Below are positions 17,630 to 26,165 of a stretch of 64,000 nt of DNA, one piece after another. The number at the start of each line of letters is the position of its first letter. Position 1 is the first letter of the stretch. The position numbers and the translations under genes were made by a program. The notes under the pieces are model-generated. The model was given only the letters and a program-made list of their open reading frames with translations. It ran no database searches and had not been told where the DNA came from. This DNA is from an uncultured Lachnospiraceae bacterium. GTDB taxonomy: Bacteria; Bacillota; Clostridia; Lachnospirales; Lachnospiraceae. The DNA is taken from the NCBI GenBank assembly GCA_910584915.1, contig CAJUDM010000015.1, positions 51,469 to 115,468 on the forward strand, read 5' to 3'.

Positions 17630-18824
17630 AGCCTTTTCCAAAAAATTATTTGGCACAAAATATGAGATACCGGCACGGACGGTCTTTATCTGTCTGATTC
17701 TGTTCCGGGGATTATATATTACCGGTTTTCAGGTTCGAATTGCACCTTTTATTTTGTATTTTACGGTGAGCGCTTTTACCGCAGGCGCGATGTGGCGGGC
17801 TCTTTCCTCGAAAGATAACGCCGTTGACATGCAGAATATGATCATGCTTCCGTTTGAGAGGAGAAAATTTGTTTTTTCCTATATAGCTGTGATGGGCATT
17901 TATACTTTTCTGACAAAAACGTCTGTTCTGCTGTCGGTTTTACTTGCCGTATCGGTATGGGGCCGGACAGAACTTTCAGGCAGTATTCTCTGCGCCGAAA
18001 ACGCGATCCTTATGGCCGCCGCCATCTTCTCTCTGAAAAAATATCGGTATGCGGGAATTCTCTGGCTCTCCGCCGTGTCTGCCGTTATCTTTCGGGGTTT
18101 CGATAAACCGTGGTTTATCCCGGCAATATCGGCAAACAGCGCTCTGGCGTTTCTGATGCTGGTGCATGCTGACGGATACGCTTTCTATCTTCAGGAAAAA
18201 AGCGACAGCCCGGCTGTAAGAAGATATAAACATCCTGCGATATGGGTCTATTTCTACCGGTATCTGAAAAGTCATACGAATTATTTGATGAATACTTTGA
18301 TCATGTGGTGTGCGGCCTGTGTATTACCTTTATTTTTCAGACAGATGGACAGCCTGTCTGCTATTCCGATCGGCTTTGCGATCCTTTCCCTGAATACGCC
18401 TGTCTGCATTTTGTTATCCTGTGATCACGCTTTAGATCAGGCAGTGCATTTTCTGCCCGGTCAGAAGAAAATTTTCTGCATCCCTTATTGTGTATTTATC
18501 TTCCTGTGCAATATGACCGCAGATGTGATTTTTCTTTGCAGCTGGCAGCTTCAAACAGGCGGGATTACCATTCGGATGACCGCTGCCGCCGTCTTCTTTG
18601 CCCTGCAAAGCGCAGTTTTTTCCGTTCTTTTAGAATGGTTTTGCCCTGTCCGGGGGTGGAAAATTGAGAGCGATCTGTGGCATCACCCGCGAAAATACAT
18701 TGTCCCGGCAGCCATGCTCTTACTGGCGGGAGCAGTAGGGACCTTGCCAATGACAGTATTTGTACTGATCATTTTGCTGGCTGTTGAGATTGCCGTATTG
18801 CTCAGCCGCTGCCTGAAGTGCTGA
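17613..18824 (+). CDS. ABC transporter membrane subunit
   Basis: A 403-residue integral membrane protein with about ten to twelve hydrophobic helices and no soluble domain of size. It starts inside the ATPase gene (17-bp overlap); ATG 17613 has GGGAGG nine bases upstream, with a second ATG two codons later. No named family is recognised, but position and topology make it the permease of the preceding ATPase. The transcription unit seems to end here, because a new promoter lies before the next ABC gene. Confidence 0.75.
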   Translation: MKMIFKAFSKKLFGTKYEIPARTVFICLILFRGLYITGFQVRIAPFILYFTVSAFTAGAMWRALSSKDNAVDMQNMIMLPFERRKFVFSYIAVMGIYTFLTKTSVLLSVLLAVSVWGRTELSGSILCAENAILMAAAIFSLKKYRYAGILWLSAVSAVIFRGFDKPWFIPAISANSALAFLMLVHADGYAFYLQEKSDSPAVRRYKHPAIWVYFYRYLKSHTNYLMNTLIMWCAACVLPLFFRQMDSLSAIPIGFAILSLNTPVCILLSCDHALDQAVHFLPGQKKIFCIPYCVFIFLCNMTADVIFLCSWQLQTGGITIRMTAAAVFFALQSAVFSVLLEWFCPVRGWKIESDLWHHPRKYIVPAAMLLLAGAVGTLPMTVFVLIILLAVEIAVLLSRCLKC

Positions 18825-18875
18825 ATGGTATTGAGTGCCGGCCTGATAAAAAGCAGTCAAATATAAAAGCGGGTT

Positions 18876-18908
18876 TGTAAGCTTCCTGTAAGATTTCCGC
18901 GCTATACT
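18876..18908 (+). promoter_or_regulatory. Promoter with response-regulator box for the MacB-like ABC operon
   Basis: The hexamer TGTAAG occurs at 18876-18881 and 18887-18892, a direct repeat with 11-base period in place of a -35 element. TATACT (18903-18908) follows 10 bases later. This is the standard layout of OmpR-family activated promoters. The nearest OmpR-type regulator is at 11.2 kb. Confidence 0.65.
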
Positions 18909-18948
18909 ATATAAAATAACACTGACAACTGACAGGAGGTTTTATCCG

Positions 18949-19620
18949 ATGACACCCATTTTAGAGACAAAAGAACTCTGCAAATTTTACGGCAGCGGCG
19001 ATAGTCTTGTGAAAGCCGTGGACCACGTGAACATCCAAATATCGCGGGGCGAGTTTGTCGCCATCGTCGGCAAATCCGGCAGCGGCAAATCGACGCTCCT
19101 CCATCTGCTCGGCGGATTGGAATATCCCACCTCCGGCGATGTCATCGTGGACGGAGAACATATCGCAGGGCTTTCCGAGGCGGAACTTGCGCTTCTGCGC
19201 CGGCGCAAAACAGGCGTTATCTTTCAGGCATACAATCTGATCCCCTCCTTAAATGTCCGGGAGAATATCGTCCTGCCTCTTGGGCTCGATAACCGAAAAG
19301 CGGATGAGGCGTTTATCCTGGATATCCTGAAAACACTGGATATGGAAGAGAAGATAAATGCTCTGCCGAACACCCTCTCCGGCGGCCAGCAGCAGCGGAC
19401 CGCCATCGCCCGGGCGATCGCCGCAAAGCCTTCCATCATTCTTGCGGATGAGCCCACCGGCAATCTGGACTCAAGGACCGGCGATGAAGTCATCTCTCTT
19501 TTAAAGCTCTCCGCAAAAAAGTACGGACAGACGCTGGTGGTCATCACCCACAACGAAGATATCGCGCAGATGGCGGACCGGACGCTCATACTGGAAGACG
19601 GGAGGATCGTAAATGCATAA
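18949..19620 (+). CDS. ABC exporter ATP-binding protein (MacB/LolD/BceA type)
   Basis: A 223-residue ATPase with Walker A GKSGSGKST (41-49), signature LSGGQQQR (143-150), Walker B IILADEP (163-169) and the TGNLDS D-loop typical of the MacB/LolD/FtsE group. GACAGGAGG precedes the ATG. It overlaps the permease gene by eight bases. These pairs act in peptide-antibiotic resistance or lipoprotein and peptide export by a mechanotransmission mechanism. Confidence 0.93.
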   Translation: MTPILETKELCKFYGSGDSLVKAVDHVNIQISRGEFVAIVGKSGSGKSTLLHLLGGLEYPTSGDVIVDGEHIAGLSEAELALLRRRKTGVIFQAYNLIPSLNVRENIVLPLGLDNRKADEAFILDILKTLDMEEKINALPNTLSGGQQQRTAIARAIAAKPSIILADEPTGNLDSRTGDEVISLLKLSAKKYGQTLVVITHNEDIAQMADRTLILEDGRIVNA

Positions 19621-22084
19621 CTCATTTCATCACACAATACGCTCTCTCGCAAAGAGCAGGCTCACATACAACAAAAGCCGCTCCGTCCTGACCGGCACCG
19701 CTATCATGCTGACCACCATGCTGCTGACCGGTCTGGCCACCGGCGGGCTGGGCGCCTTCGATATTTCCCGCAGACAGGCTGTGGCACAGGGGAATTATCA
19801 TGCGGTCTTCGAGGGGCTCTCAGAGCGGCAGCTCGATAAACTGAGCCATCATCTGGATGTGGAAGCGCTGGAGGCAACCATGAACTTCGCCGCGATCGTC
19901 TACGATAAGATGGATGGACACCTCAGTTACACCACCACTTATAAGGAAGGAATCTATCACGGGACTGGCAGCCTGACTGCTGGGCATTTTCCCGAAGCGG
20001 CGGATGATATCTGCGGTTCGCCGGCATTTTTTGAGCGCATGGACACCGATGCGGTGATCGGCGGTAAGATCACCATCCCCTTCCGCCCGGACGGCAAAGG
20101 CGAAATACAGCGGCGGGAATTTACGATCTGCGGGCTGCTCGATCAGGTGGATCTCTCCACCGCCCATATCAGCGAAGACCGTCTCTCCTACGGCGCCATG
20201 ATCTCCGAAGCGCTGACGGATGAATATTGTACCCCCGGGGAAAAAGAATACTCCGCCTTTGTGCGGGTGTCCGGCGAGGGAAGCCTTTCCCCCGAAGAGA
20301 TGGAAGAAAAACTCAAAAAAACTGCCGCGGATATCGGTTGTCCCGAGGATACCGTTTTTATCAACACGATATATCTCGTCGTCATAAGCAGCCTTGGGAG
20401 CCAGACGCTGATCGCCGTCATCGCCGTCGGCGCGCTTATCCTGTTTTTCTCCGCCCTTGTGATCTACAGCATCTACTACATTTCTGTGGTCACGGATATT
20501 CAGGAGCTGGGCAGGTTAAAGGCGCTGGGAGCCTCCGGAAGACAGGTAAAGCGCCTTCTTGTGACAGAAAGCATGATACTTTCCGCTATCGCCATCCCGC
20601 CGGGACTGATCCTCGGTTTCGCCATTCCCGCTCTCGCGCTCCCCGCCATAGCATGCCATATTGAAAGCTATGCGCCGATTGCCTTCGAGGCAGAGTCTAT
20701 TCATATGTTTTCGTTGCCGGCACTTATCTGTGTGATACTTGCCATACTGCTCACGGTCCGGATCTCCATCCGGAAACCCTTAAAGACCGCCGGAAGGATC
20801 TCTCCCGTGGAAGCCATCCGCTACCAGGAAAGTTCCGCCGGGAAAAGCACAAGAAAAGGGCACCGCAACATAACGCTCTTTTGGCTTTCCCTTGCAAACC
20901 TTTTCAGAAATAAAAAGCGCACCATTGTCACCCTCACGACCATGGGGCTTGGCTGTGTCCTGTTTATATGCCTCTCCGCCGTCCTCGCCAGCATGGATGC
21001 GGAGAATATCGCCAGAGCCAGTCTCAGCGAGGGGGATTTCCGCCTTGCATTGTCCTGCAGTTGGAACGATGAAACCTACCCGGAGAACAATTTTGATTCC
21101 CTTCAGCAGGAAAATCTGTTTGACGATACTCTTCTGCAGAAAATCCGGGGGATAGAGGGCGTGAAGGACATAAAGAAAACCGGCTATGTGCTGGCGGGCG
21201 GCAATCCGTCCATTCCCTATTTTGCCGGGGAACGCAAAAACCTTGGCCCCGTATCCCGGAAGGAGATGGAGAGCCTTCAAAAAGATGTGCTCTGCGGGGA
21301 GATCGACTATGATAAGATGTTATCGGAAAACGGCGTCGTCTTTACCTCCGACTGGATGTGGAAAAATGCCGGGCTCACCATCGGGGATACCGTTGCCCTC
21401 ACCCTCTATGACGGCGACAGACAGATCCCCTTTACCGTCACGATATCCGCCGTGGTGCAGACGCAAAAAGACTATGACTGTTTTATCCTGCCGGAAGAGC
21501 TGTGGAATGCGCTTGACCTGCATTATGATACCACACACGACTTATTTGTCTATGCGGACCGCTCCGCCTATCCGCAGGTCAAAACCGTCCTGCAAAAGAT
21601 CGCCGACGAGAGTGAGCATTTTATGCTGTACTCCATCGACGAAGAACTTGAACTCGGCAGGATGAGCGTAGCCATCTTAAAACTGCCGTGCTACCTGATC
21701 CTGATCATGGTCGCCGTCATCGGATGCATCAACCTGATCAACACAATGATCACCGGCATTGTCACAAGAAAAAGGGAATTCGGCGTCCTCCAGGCGATCG
21801 GGCTTTCCGGCCGTCAGCTTGAGAAAATGCTCTTCGGCGAAGGGCTCTTCTTTACCGCCGGCACCCTGCTCATCGCGGCGACGCTCGGAAACCTGTTCGG
21901 TTATCTCTTCTTTACATGGGCAAGGAATCTTCGCATTTCCGGCGTGTGGGAATACCGCTATCCCCTCCGTGAGACGCTCGGCCTCGCCGTCCTGCTGACC
22001 TGCGCGCAGCTTCTGATCACCGTCATCCTGCGCAGACGGATGCGCCGGGAGAGCCTGATCGAGAGGATCAGGGGAGGGGAGTAA
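19613..22084 (+). CDS. FtsX-like ABC permease
   Basis: An 823-residue permease with an N-terminal helix, a large extracytoplasmic region (about 60-250) and a first FtsX core of three helices (about 265-390). A second N-terminal-type helix (about 440) and extracytoplasmic domain follow, then a second FtsX core (about 690-800). The duplicated FtsX architecture with two outer domains matches BceB/MacB-like and lipoprotein-release permeases of Firmicutes. It is translated by overlap with the ATPase gene and closed by a clear terminator. The direct-repeat promoter implies control by a two-component system. Confidence 0.9.
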   Translation: MHNSFHHTIRSLAKSRLTYNKSRSVLTGTAIMLTTMLLTGLATGGLGAFDISRRQAVAQGNYHAVFEGLSERQLDKLSHHLDVEALEATMNFAAIVYDKMDGHLSYTTTYKEGIYHGTGSLTAGHFPEAADDICGSPAFFERMDTDAVIGGKITIPFRPDGKGEIQRREFTICGLLDQVDLSTAHISEDRLSYGAMISEALTDEYCTPGEKEYSAFVRVSGEGSLSPEEMEEKLKKTAADIGCPEDTVFINTIYLVVISSLGSQTLIAVIAVGALILFFSALVIYSIYYISVVTDIQELGRLKALGASGRQVKRLLVTESMILSAIAIPPGLILGFAIPALALPAIACHIESYAPIAFEAESIHMFSLPALICVILAILLTVRISIRKPLKTAGRISPVEAIRYQESSAGKSTRKGHRNITLFWLSLANLFRNKKRTIVTLTTMGLGCVLFICLSAVLASMDAENIARASLSEGDFRLALSCSWNDETYPENNFDSLQQENLFDDTLLQKIRGIEGVKDIKKTGYVLAGGNPSIPYFAGERKNLGPVSRKEMESLQKDVLCGEIDYDKMLSENGVVFTSDWMWKNAGLTIGDTVALTLYDGDRQIPFTVTISAVVQTQKDYDCFILPEELWNALDLHYDTTHDLFVYADRSAYPQVKTVLQKIADESEHFMLYSIDEELELGRMSVAILKLPCYLILIMVAVIGCINLINTMITGIVTRKREFGVLQAIGLSGRQLEKMLFGEGLFFTAGTLLIAATLGNLFGYLFFTWARNLRISGVWEYRYPLRETLGLAVLLTCAQLLITVILRRRMRRESLIERIRGGE

Positions 22085-22088
22085 ATAA

Positions 22089-22139
22089 GACAGAGGCGCA
22101 GAGTTGTTTTATATGCTCCGCGCCTTTGTCTCTTTTTTA
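22089..22139 (+). terminator. Intrinsic terminator after the FtsX permease gene
   Basis: GACAGAGGCGC pairs with GCGCCTTTGTC (one mismatch) around a loop of about 20 bases, followed by TCTTTTTTA. It starts five bases after the stop codon. Confidence 0.85.
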
Positions 22140-22217
22140 TCTTCTGTTTCTGTTTATTCTCTTATCCTGTCAATCTCTGCAAGGTTTACGCCCGAACCTG
22201 ACAATATAACTTTCCAT

Positions 22218-22463
22218 TCAATATACTACTCTTTCCATCACACAACTATGATGCTTATCGGCGCTGTCCTTGTCGTAGTTTATCCCCCCAAGCGAAATCT
22301 CACCTTTATAGCCTTCCAGCACCTGTGTATAATGTCTGTCCTTTAATTTGCTGTATGGCGCTCTCCGCTGTTTTTCCGTATTTTAACTCAACTACCATCG
22401 CCGGTTTTCCCGCATGGGGAAGCGGTAAAAATACGATATCCGCGATCCCTTTTGTACCCCGCT
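22218..22463 (-). pseudogene. C-terminal relic of an AAA-ATPase/PD-(D/E)XK nuclease-family gene
   Basis: On the minus strand one frame reads GTKGIADIVFLPLP, then AMVVELKYGKTAE (the E-x-K core of PD-(D/E)XK domains) and AIQQIK. After a one-base shift the next frame gives HYTQVLEGYKGEI, GINYDKDS and HHSCVMERVVY with a stop at 22218-22220. This is the C-terminal end of the AAA-ATPase-like plus PD-(D/E)XK proteins common in Lachnospiraceae. The N-terminal 450 residues or so are missing. Its 5' part overlaps, in another frame, the last 25 codons of the XRE regulator gene. A relic of the same family lies at 54.3 kb. Confidence 0.75.
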
Positions 22464-23314
22464 TTCATCTTCCTGTTCCAGACATACGCCTGATACCCTA
22501 ACAGAGCTGCCATACCGATCTTTCCCGCCATATGCACCGTCGTCACCACAAAGCCCAGATCCGTAAATCTTGTAAATCTCTGCATATAACCGTATACGAG
22601 ATATACGATCGTGATAACGCAGATCCCCTCCACCAGACCAAACAGTATCCTCTGCTTCCTCTGTCTGAAAAACAGCAGGATGCAGGCCGCAAAACAAAAC
22701 GGCAGGGCAAAACCCGTAAACCACCCAACGATGCCGATATAACCGTTGCTCTTTATCTGCATCTCAGCGAAAGACGCCAGAAACGATATCGCCACAAATA
22801 CATACGGCACACACATAATGATCCCCGTGGCCGCTGCCGTCAGTTTATTCCTGACGGACAGGATAAGCCCTTTCATCGCCGCGATAAAATACGCGATGCG
22901 GACCAGATCCGAAGCGATCGTCACAAGCGTTATCCCCCCCGCCGGCGTACCCGCTATCCCCTCTCTCGGTCCGAGCAGTCCATACACGCTGAACAGGCAC
23001 AACAGCAGATAGATCATCGCCGCCACCGCGTACATAGCAGTCTGTACGATATTCTCCACCGGCTTCGCGAGAACCGGTTCCTTCTCGATATTCTCCCGCA
23101 GCTCCTCCCCCGACAACAGCTCATCCAGAGTGACATCCAGTATCCTGGCTATCTTTTTTGCCGTCAGAAGATCCGGATGTCTGGCGCCGCACTCCCAGCG
23201 CGAGACCGCCTGCCTCGTCACATAGAGTTTTTCCGCCAGCGTCTGCTGCGTCATCCCCCGCTCCTCCCTGACCTGTTTTACCTTTTCACCAAATTCCACT
23301 TCCGTTCCCATCAT
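22388..23314 (-). CDS. XRE-family regulator with membrane domain
   Basis: A 308-residue protein: an N-terminal XRE helix-turn-helix (about 5-65, with GMTQQTLAEKLYVTRQAVSRWE) followed by six or seven hydrophobic helices. This is a membrane-tethered regulator layout common in Firmicutes. The start ATG at 23312-23314 has AAAGGAG upstream; upstream in-frame codons look non-coding. The last 20 or so residues (after MKAGYK) are encoded across a nuclease-gene relic in a different frame, so the native C-terminus has probably been replaced. No clear target. Confidence 0.8.
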   Translation of the reverse strand: MMGTEVEFGEKVKQVREERGMTQQTLAEKLYVTRQAVSRWECGARHPDLLTAKKIARILDVTLDELLSGEELRENIEKEPVLAKPVENIVQTAMYAVAAMIYLLLCLFSVYGLLGPREGIAGTPAGGITLVTIASDLVRIAYFIAAMKGLILSVRNKLTAAATGIIMCVPYVFVAISFLASFAEMQIKSNGYIGIVGWFTGFALPFCFAACILLFFRQRKQRILFGLVEGICVITIVYLVYGYMQRFTRFTDLGFVVTTVHMAGKIGMAALLGYQAYVWNRKMKAGYKRDRGYRIFTASPCGKTGDGS

Positions 23315-23413
23315 AAAATGCGCTCCTTTCCGTTCTTTCATTGTAGTCTGCTCTGCCCTTTTTGGAAAGAAACACTGCATTTTTTATGGGGAAACAGTTT
23401 GGTGACACGGATC

Positions 23414-24562
23414 TTATTCCTTCTCAAACAGCGTGATCCCGTCCGCATCCTGCCGGAAGCTGTGGAACATCACCCAATCTATCCCGGATTCCCCGAAAAC
23501 GGAAACCGCCGCGTCCAGAACTGCCTTCAGATCCCAGGCGATAAAATCCAGATAGCCGTAGTAGATACCGGAGGCGCCGCCGATAAACGCGAATCTGTCC
23601 GCTCCCGCCATTTCTTCTATTTTGTCCGCCATCTCATCCCTGAAGTCCAGTATCTGTGCGCTTCTGTCCTCCCCCTGAAAACCGTACAGCGGATAGCAGA
23701 AGTACCCCGCCGCGATGCCGTCCCTGTGGAAAGTATCCATCATACGGCTCTCCCCGCGCCAGAACTCATTTAAAAGCGGAAGAAAACCGCAGGAGCCCAC
23801 ATACACATCTCTCCGCAGGCCGTCCTCCGCCTCCTCGTCGGGCTTCATCTGATATCCCGCGTACATCTGGCAGTAACGCTCCGCATCGAACAGCTCCTCC
23901 CTTGTCAGAGAAAGCTGCCCCATAAAATGCGGAAGCAGTTCGGAGAGCAGAAGCGCCTTCTCCTCCTTCGGAGCCTGCAGAAGCTTAAGTTCGGAGATGT
24001 ACTTCATCTCCGTCAGCTCTCCCATCGCATAATCCAGCATCGTGTAGACGATCCAGTAGGCATTGCTCTCCCGCTCCGGCAGAAGCGGAAGGAGCTTCTC
24101 GCAGTAGACAGAAACCTCCGCCTCCTTCCCCGCCCACGCGGTCCAGACCTGAAAGTCCTCCGCGCTGACCAGATCCTCCTCGATTTTAAGCTGAAAATCC
24201 CCGCTCTTTTCATCCCGCGCCTGTCTGCCCACAAGGATATTCCAGTGCTCCAACACTTCCCGCGGCGCCTGCCTCTTAAAATAGGTCAGCGGAAACAGTC
24301 TGGACCAGTCTCCCTCCAGATTCAAGATCAGGTCATATTTCCCCTCATGAAATCCGACCTCGGCGTACACTTCCGTGAAGACGTGGCACAGCAGGATCTC
24401 CAGCTGCTCGCCGATCTCCTCGCCGCCCGCCCGCTCATCGATCAGCCGCCGCAGCTCCGCCTCCTCCTTCAAAAAATGCTTCCATCCCTCCCTGACACGC
24501 TCACTGAAGGGTATCTCAAACAGGGGAAGGCTCTTGTCTTCCTGATGGTTATTGTCTGCCAT
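23414..24562 (-). CDS. Conserved-looking hypothetical protein
   Basis: A 382-residue acidic soluble protein with no signal peptide or membrane segment. I do not recognise a family. It is rich in aromatic residues (DWSRLFPLTYFKRQ, WVMFHSF) and has a Gly-rich segment FAFIGGASGIYYGYLDFIAWDLK near 320-345. Codon use and base composition match the neighbours and the frame is long and clean, so it is surely a gene. It starts 50 bases after the antitoxin gene's end on the same strand and is followed 100 bases later by the XRE regulator. A cytosolic sensor or immunity-like role is possible but not supported. Confidence 0.75.
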   Translation of the reverse strand: MADNNHQEDKSLPLFEIPFSERVREGWKHFLKEEAELRRLIDERAGGEEIGEQLEILLCHVFTEVYAEVGFHEGKYDLILNLEGDWSRLFPLTYFKRQAPREVLEHWNILVGRQARDEKSGDFQLKIEEDLVSAEDFQVWTAWAGKEAEVSVYCEKLLPLLPERESNAYWIVYTMLDYAMGELTEMKYISELKLLQAPKEEKALLLSELLPHFMGQLSLTREELFDAERYCQMYAGYQMKPDEEAEDGLRRDVYVGSCGFLPLLNEFWRGESRMMDTFHRDGIAAGYFCYPLYGFQGEDRSAQILDFRDEMADKIEEMAGADRFAFIGGASGIYYGYLDFIAWDLKAVLDAAVSVFGESGIDWVMFHSFRQDADGITLFEKE

Positions 24563-24610
24563 GTTGTTTCTCCTTTAAATATGGTTTCGCACCACGTATT
24601 TCATTTGTCA

Positions 24611-24901
24611 TTATGGTTTGCCGGATATTGGAGTAATAGAAAGCGTATATCCCAACGGCGCTAAAATTTTAAACAATGTATCAATTTGAGGAGTTGATCT
24701 CATGCTTTCTACCCTTGCGATGGCCGGCTGTTTTACCCCGCTTAACGCAGCCAGTTCTCGCTGAGACAAACCTTTTTCTTCCCTCGCCTCAATCATTTTA
24801 CCAATCAGCGCCACCTGAAAATTGATCTGTTCTCTTTCCGCATCGCTCACCCTTGTCTTATCTGACATGTATTCTGCAAAAGTATTGACATCTTTTCTCA
24901 T
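24611..24901 (-). CDS. higA: HigA-type antitoxin
   Basis: A 96-residue protein with an XRE helix-turn-helix in the C-terminal half (LSQRELAALSGVKQPAIARVE), the usual layout of HigA antitoxins. The start ATG at 24899-24901 lies within the end of the truncated toxin gene upstream, after AGAGAG. The DNA-binding domain is intact, and a palindromic operator overlaps the promoter 140 bases upstream. With its toxin truncated it can act only as an orphan antitoxin or repressor. Confidence 0.8.
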   Translation of the reverse strand: MRKDVNTFAEYMSDKTRVSDAEREQINFQVALIGKMIEAREEKGLSQRELAALSGVKQPAIARVESMRSTPQIDTLFKILAPLGYTLSITPISGKP

Positions 24902-25019
24902 CTTTCTCTCTGTTAGCCCTGGCGTTTTTATCTGTTTCTGCTCTCTTCTGTAATTCATCCAGATAATCAACTATTTCTGATCTCCCGGTCTTATCTCTAT
25001 AAAATATAATATCGAACAT
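24858..25019 (-). pseudogene. Truncated HigB-type toxin gene
   Basis: The frame begins with a good ribosome binding site (GAAGGGG) and reads MFDIIFYRDKTGRSEIVDYL and then DELQKRAETDKNARANREK, the N-terminus of phage Gp49/HigB-like mRNA interferases. It then runs into unrelated sequence and stops after 53 residues. Intact relatives are about 110 residues and keep their catalytic residues in the missing part. The join lies just inside the overlap with higA, so an internal deletion of about 70 codons removed the toxin's end and spared the antitoxin. Confidence 0.8.
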
Positions 25020-25036
25020 TTTCCCCTTCTTTTATT

Positions 25037-25065
25037 ATGATAACTTATTAGTTATCTCCTGTCAA
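25037..25065 (-). promoter_or_regulatory. Promoter and operator of the higBA remnant
   Basis: Minus-strand TTGACA (25060-25065) and TATCAT (25037-25042) at 17-base spacing. The spacer is filled by the palindrome GATAACT-4-AGTTATC (25039-25056), placed for autorepression by HigA. Confidence 0.8.
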
Positions 25066-25080
25066 CTTTCAATACATACA

Positions 25081-25878
25081 CTATGGCTGAATAATCCCAA
25101 ACCTCACCAACGCCTTCCAGATCCCGTCCTCCTCGATCCGGTTCGTCACATAGTCCGCCGCCTCCTTCGCCGCAGGCTCTCCGTTTCCCATCGCCACGCC
25201 GATTCCGGCGAGCCGCAGCATGCCAATATCGTTCTCCGCATCCCCGAAAGCGATCGTCTGCTCCGGCGTAATTCCCAACTCCTTACAGACTGCGTGAATG
25301 CCCTGCTCCTTCCCGCCGCCCGCCGGCAGGAAGTCCACGACACCCTCTCCCCACCTGGTCAGCCTGCAGTCCGGCAGGAGCGCGAGAAGTTCCCGTTCTT
25401 CCCCCCTGTCAATATAAGGCACCGCCTGCAAAATTTCCCGTCTCTCCAGATCCCCGATATCCCGCAGCGGCGGCACCGCCGTTCCGATTCCTGCCTGTTC
25501 CTTTTTTATCCTCTCATCCACCAGATTGCAGTACATGGCATCCTTCTCCAGAAAGATACAGCTTCTCCCTCTCCGCTCCAGAAATTCTCTCAGGATCACG
25601 AGCTGCCTCTCTGTAAAGCAGTTTTGCAGAATACAGGCACCATGCAGCTCACAGAACTGCCCTGTCAGCCAGATTCCGCCGTCGAAGGTAAGCCCCGGCA
25701 AAATATTCTCCTCCTCCACCTCCATGGGATGCCGCCCTGTGGACAAAATGCAGCATATCCCCTTCTCCCGGAGTCTCTCGATCGCCGCCCTTGTGCTCTC
25801 TGGTATGATATGGCTCTTCACCGCCGCCAACGTGCCGTCTATATCAAAAAATGCGGCTTTTATCGCTTCTTTTGTCAT
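25081..25878 (-). CDS. HAD-superfamily (Cof-type) phosphatase
   Basis: A 265-residue hydrolase with motif I FFDIDGTLA (D11, D13), motif II STGR, a large type-IIB cap (about 85-185), a lysine in the GKEQGI segment and motif IV GDAENDIGML. This is the full Cof/YbjI set. Such enzymes dephosphorylate sugar phosphates or flavin and vitamin precursors in the cytoplasm; the substrate cannot be predicted. It ends 16 bases before the higBA promoter and starts three bases after the stop of a small HTH gene, possibly one transcript with it. Confidence 0.9.
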   Translation of the reverse strand: MTKEAIKAAFFDIDGTLAAVKSHIIPESTRAAIERLREKGICCILSTGRHPMEVEEENILPGLTFDGGIWLTGQFCELHGACILQNCFTERQLVILREFLERRGRSCIFLEKDAMYCNLVDERIKKEQAGIGTAVPPLRDIGDLERREILQAVPYIDRGEERELLALLPDCRLTRWGEGVVDFLPAGGGKEQGIHAVCKELGITPEQTIAFGDAENDIGMLRLAGIGVAMGNGEPAAKEAADYVTNRIEEDGIWKALVRFGIIQP

Positions 25879-25881
25879 CTT

Positions 25882-26106
25882 TTATGCTCCCGCCTTTCTC
25901 TGTTCTACTTCCGACCTCAACAACAATGTGCTCTTGGGAAGCCGCTTTACCGGATGAGGCTTTCCCTTCTCTATCAGCTTCTCTATATTCTGCCTGGTAC
26001 AGTACAGCAGATCCGCCGCCTCCGCGCTGGTGATCAGATTCCGCTCCGCAAATTTATAAAAATCCCCGGCAGTGAGCAGGATCTCCTCCCCCACAACATA
26101 CGCCAT
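25882..26106 (-). CDS. Small helix-turn-helix DNA-binding protein, probably the 3' part of a broken gene
   Basis: A 74-residue frame containing an excisionase-like helix-turn-helix (SAEAADLLYCTRQNIEKLIEKG) and a basic tail (HPVKRLPKSTLLLRSEVEQRK). It has no good ribosome binding site at its ATG. Immediately upstream another frame (about 26105-26160) reads ILFGLDEVLPGKHLDQIW, which looks like the natural N-terminal continuation. A frameshift near 26100 and loss of the 5' end after the MATE gene therefore seem likely. The HTH may still be made, but I consider it a remnant. Confidence 0.55.
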   Translation of the reverse strand: MAYVVGEEILLTAGDFYKFAERNLITSAEAADLLYCTRQNIEKLIEKGKPHPVKRLPKSTLLLRSEVEQRKAGA

Positions 26107-26165
26107 ATCTGATCCAGATGCTTCCCGGGCAGGACCTCATCCAGCCCGAAAAGGATCGACTCCCA

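Noticed and set aside
22532..23773. A 413-codon plus-strand open frame across the XRE regulator and hypothetical gene
   Set aside because: It spans two convincing minus-strand genes and their spacer, has no start signals and is highly basic.
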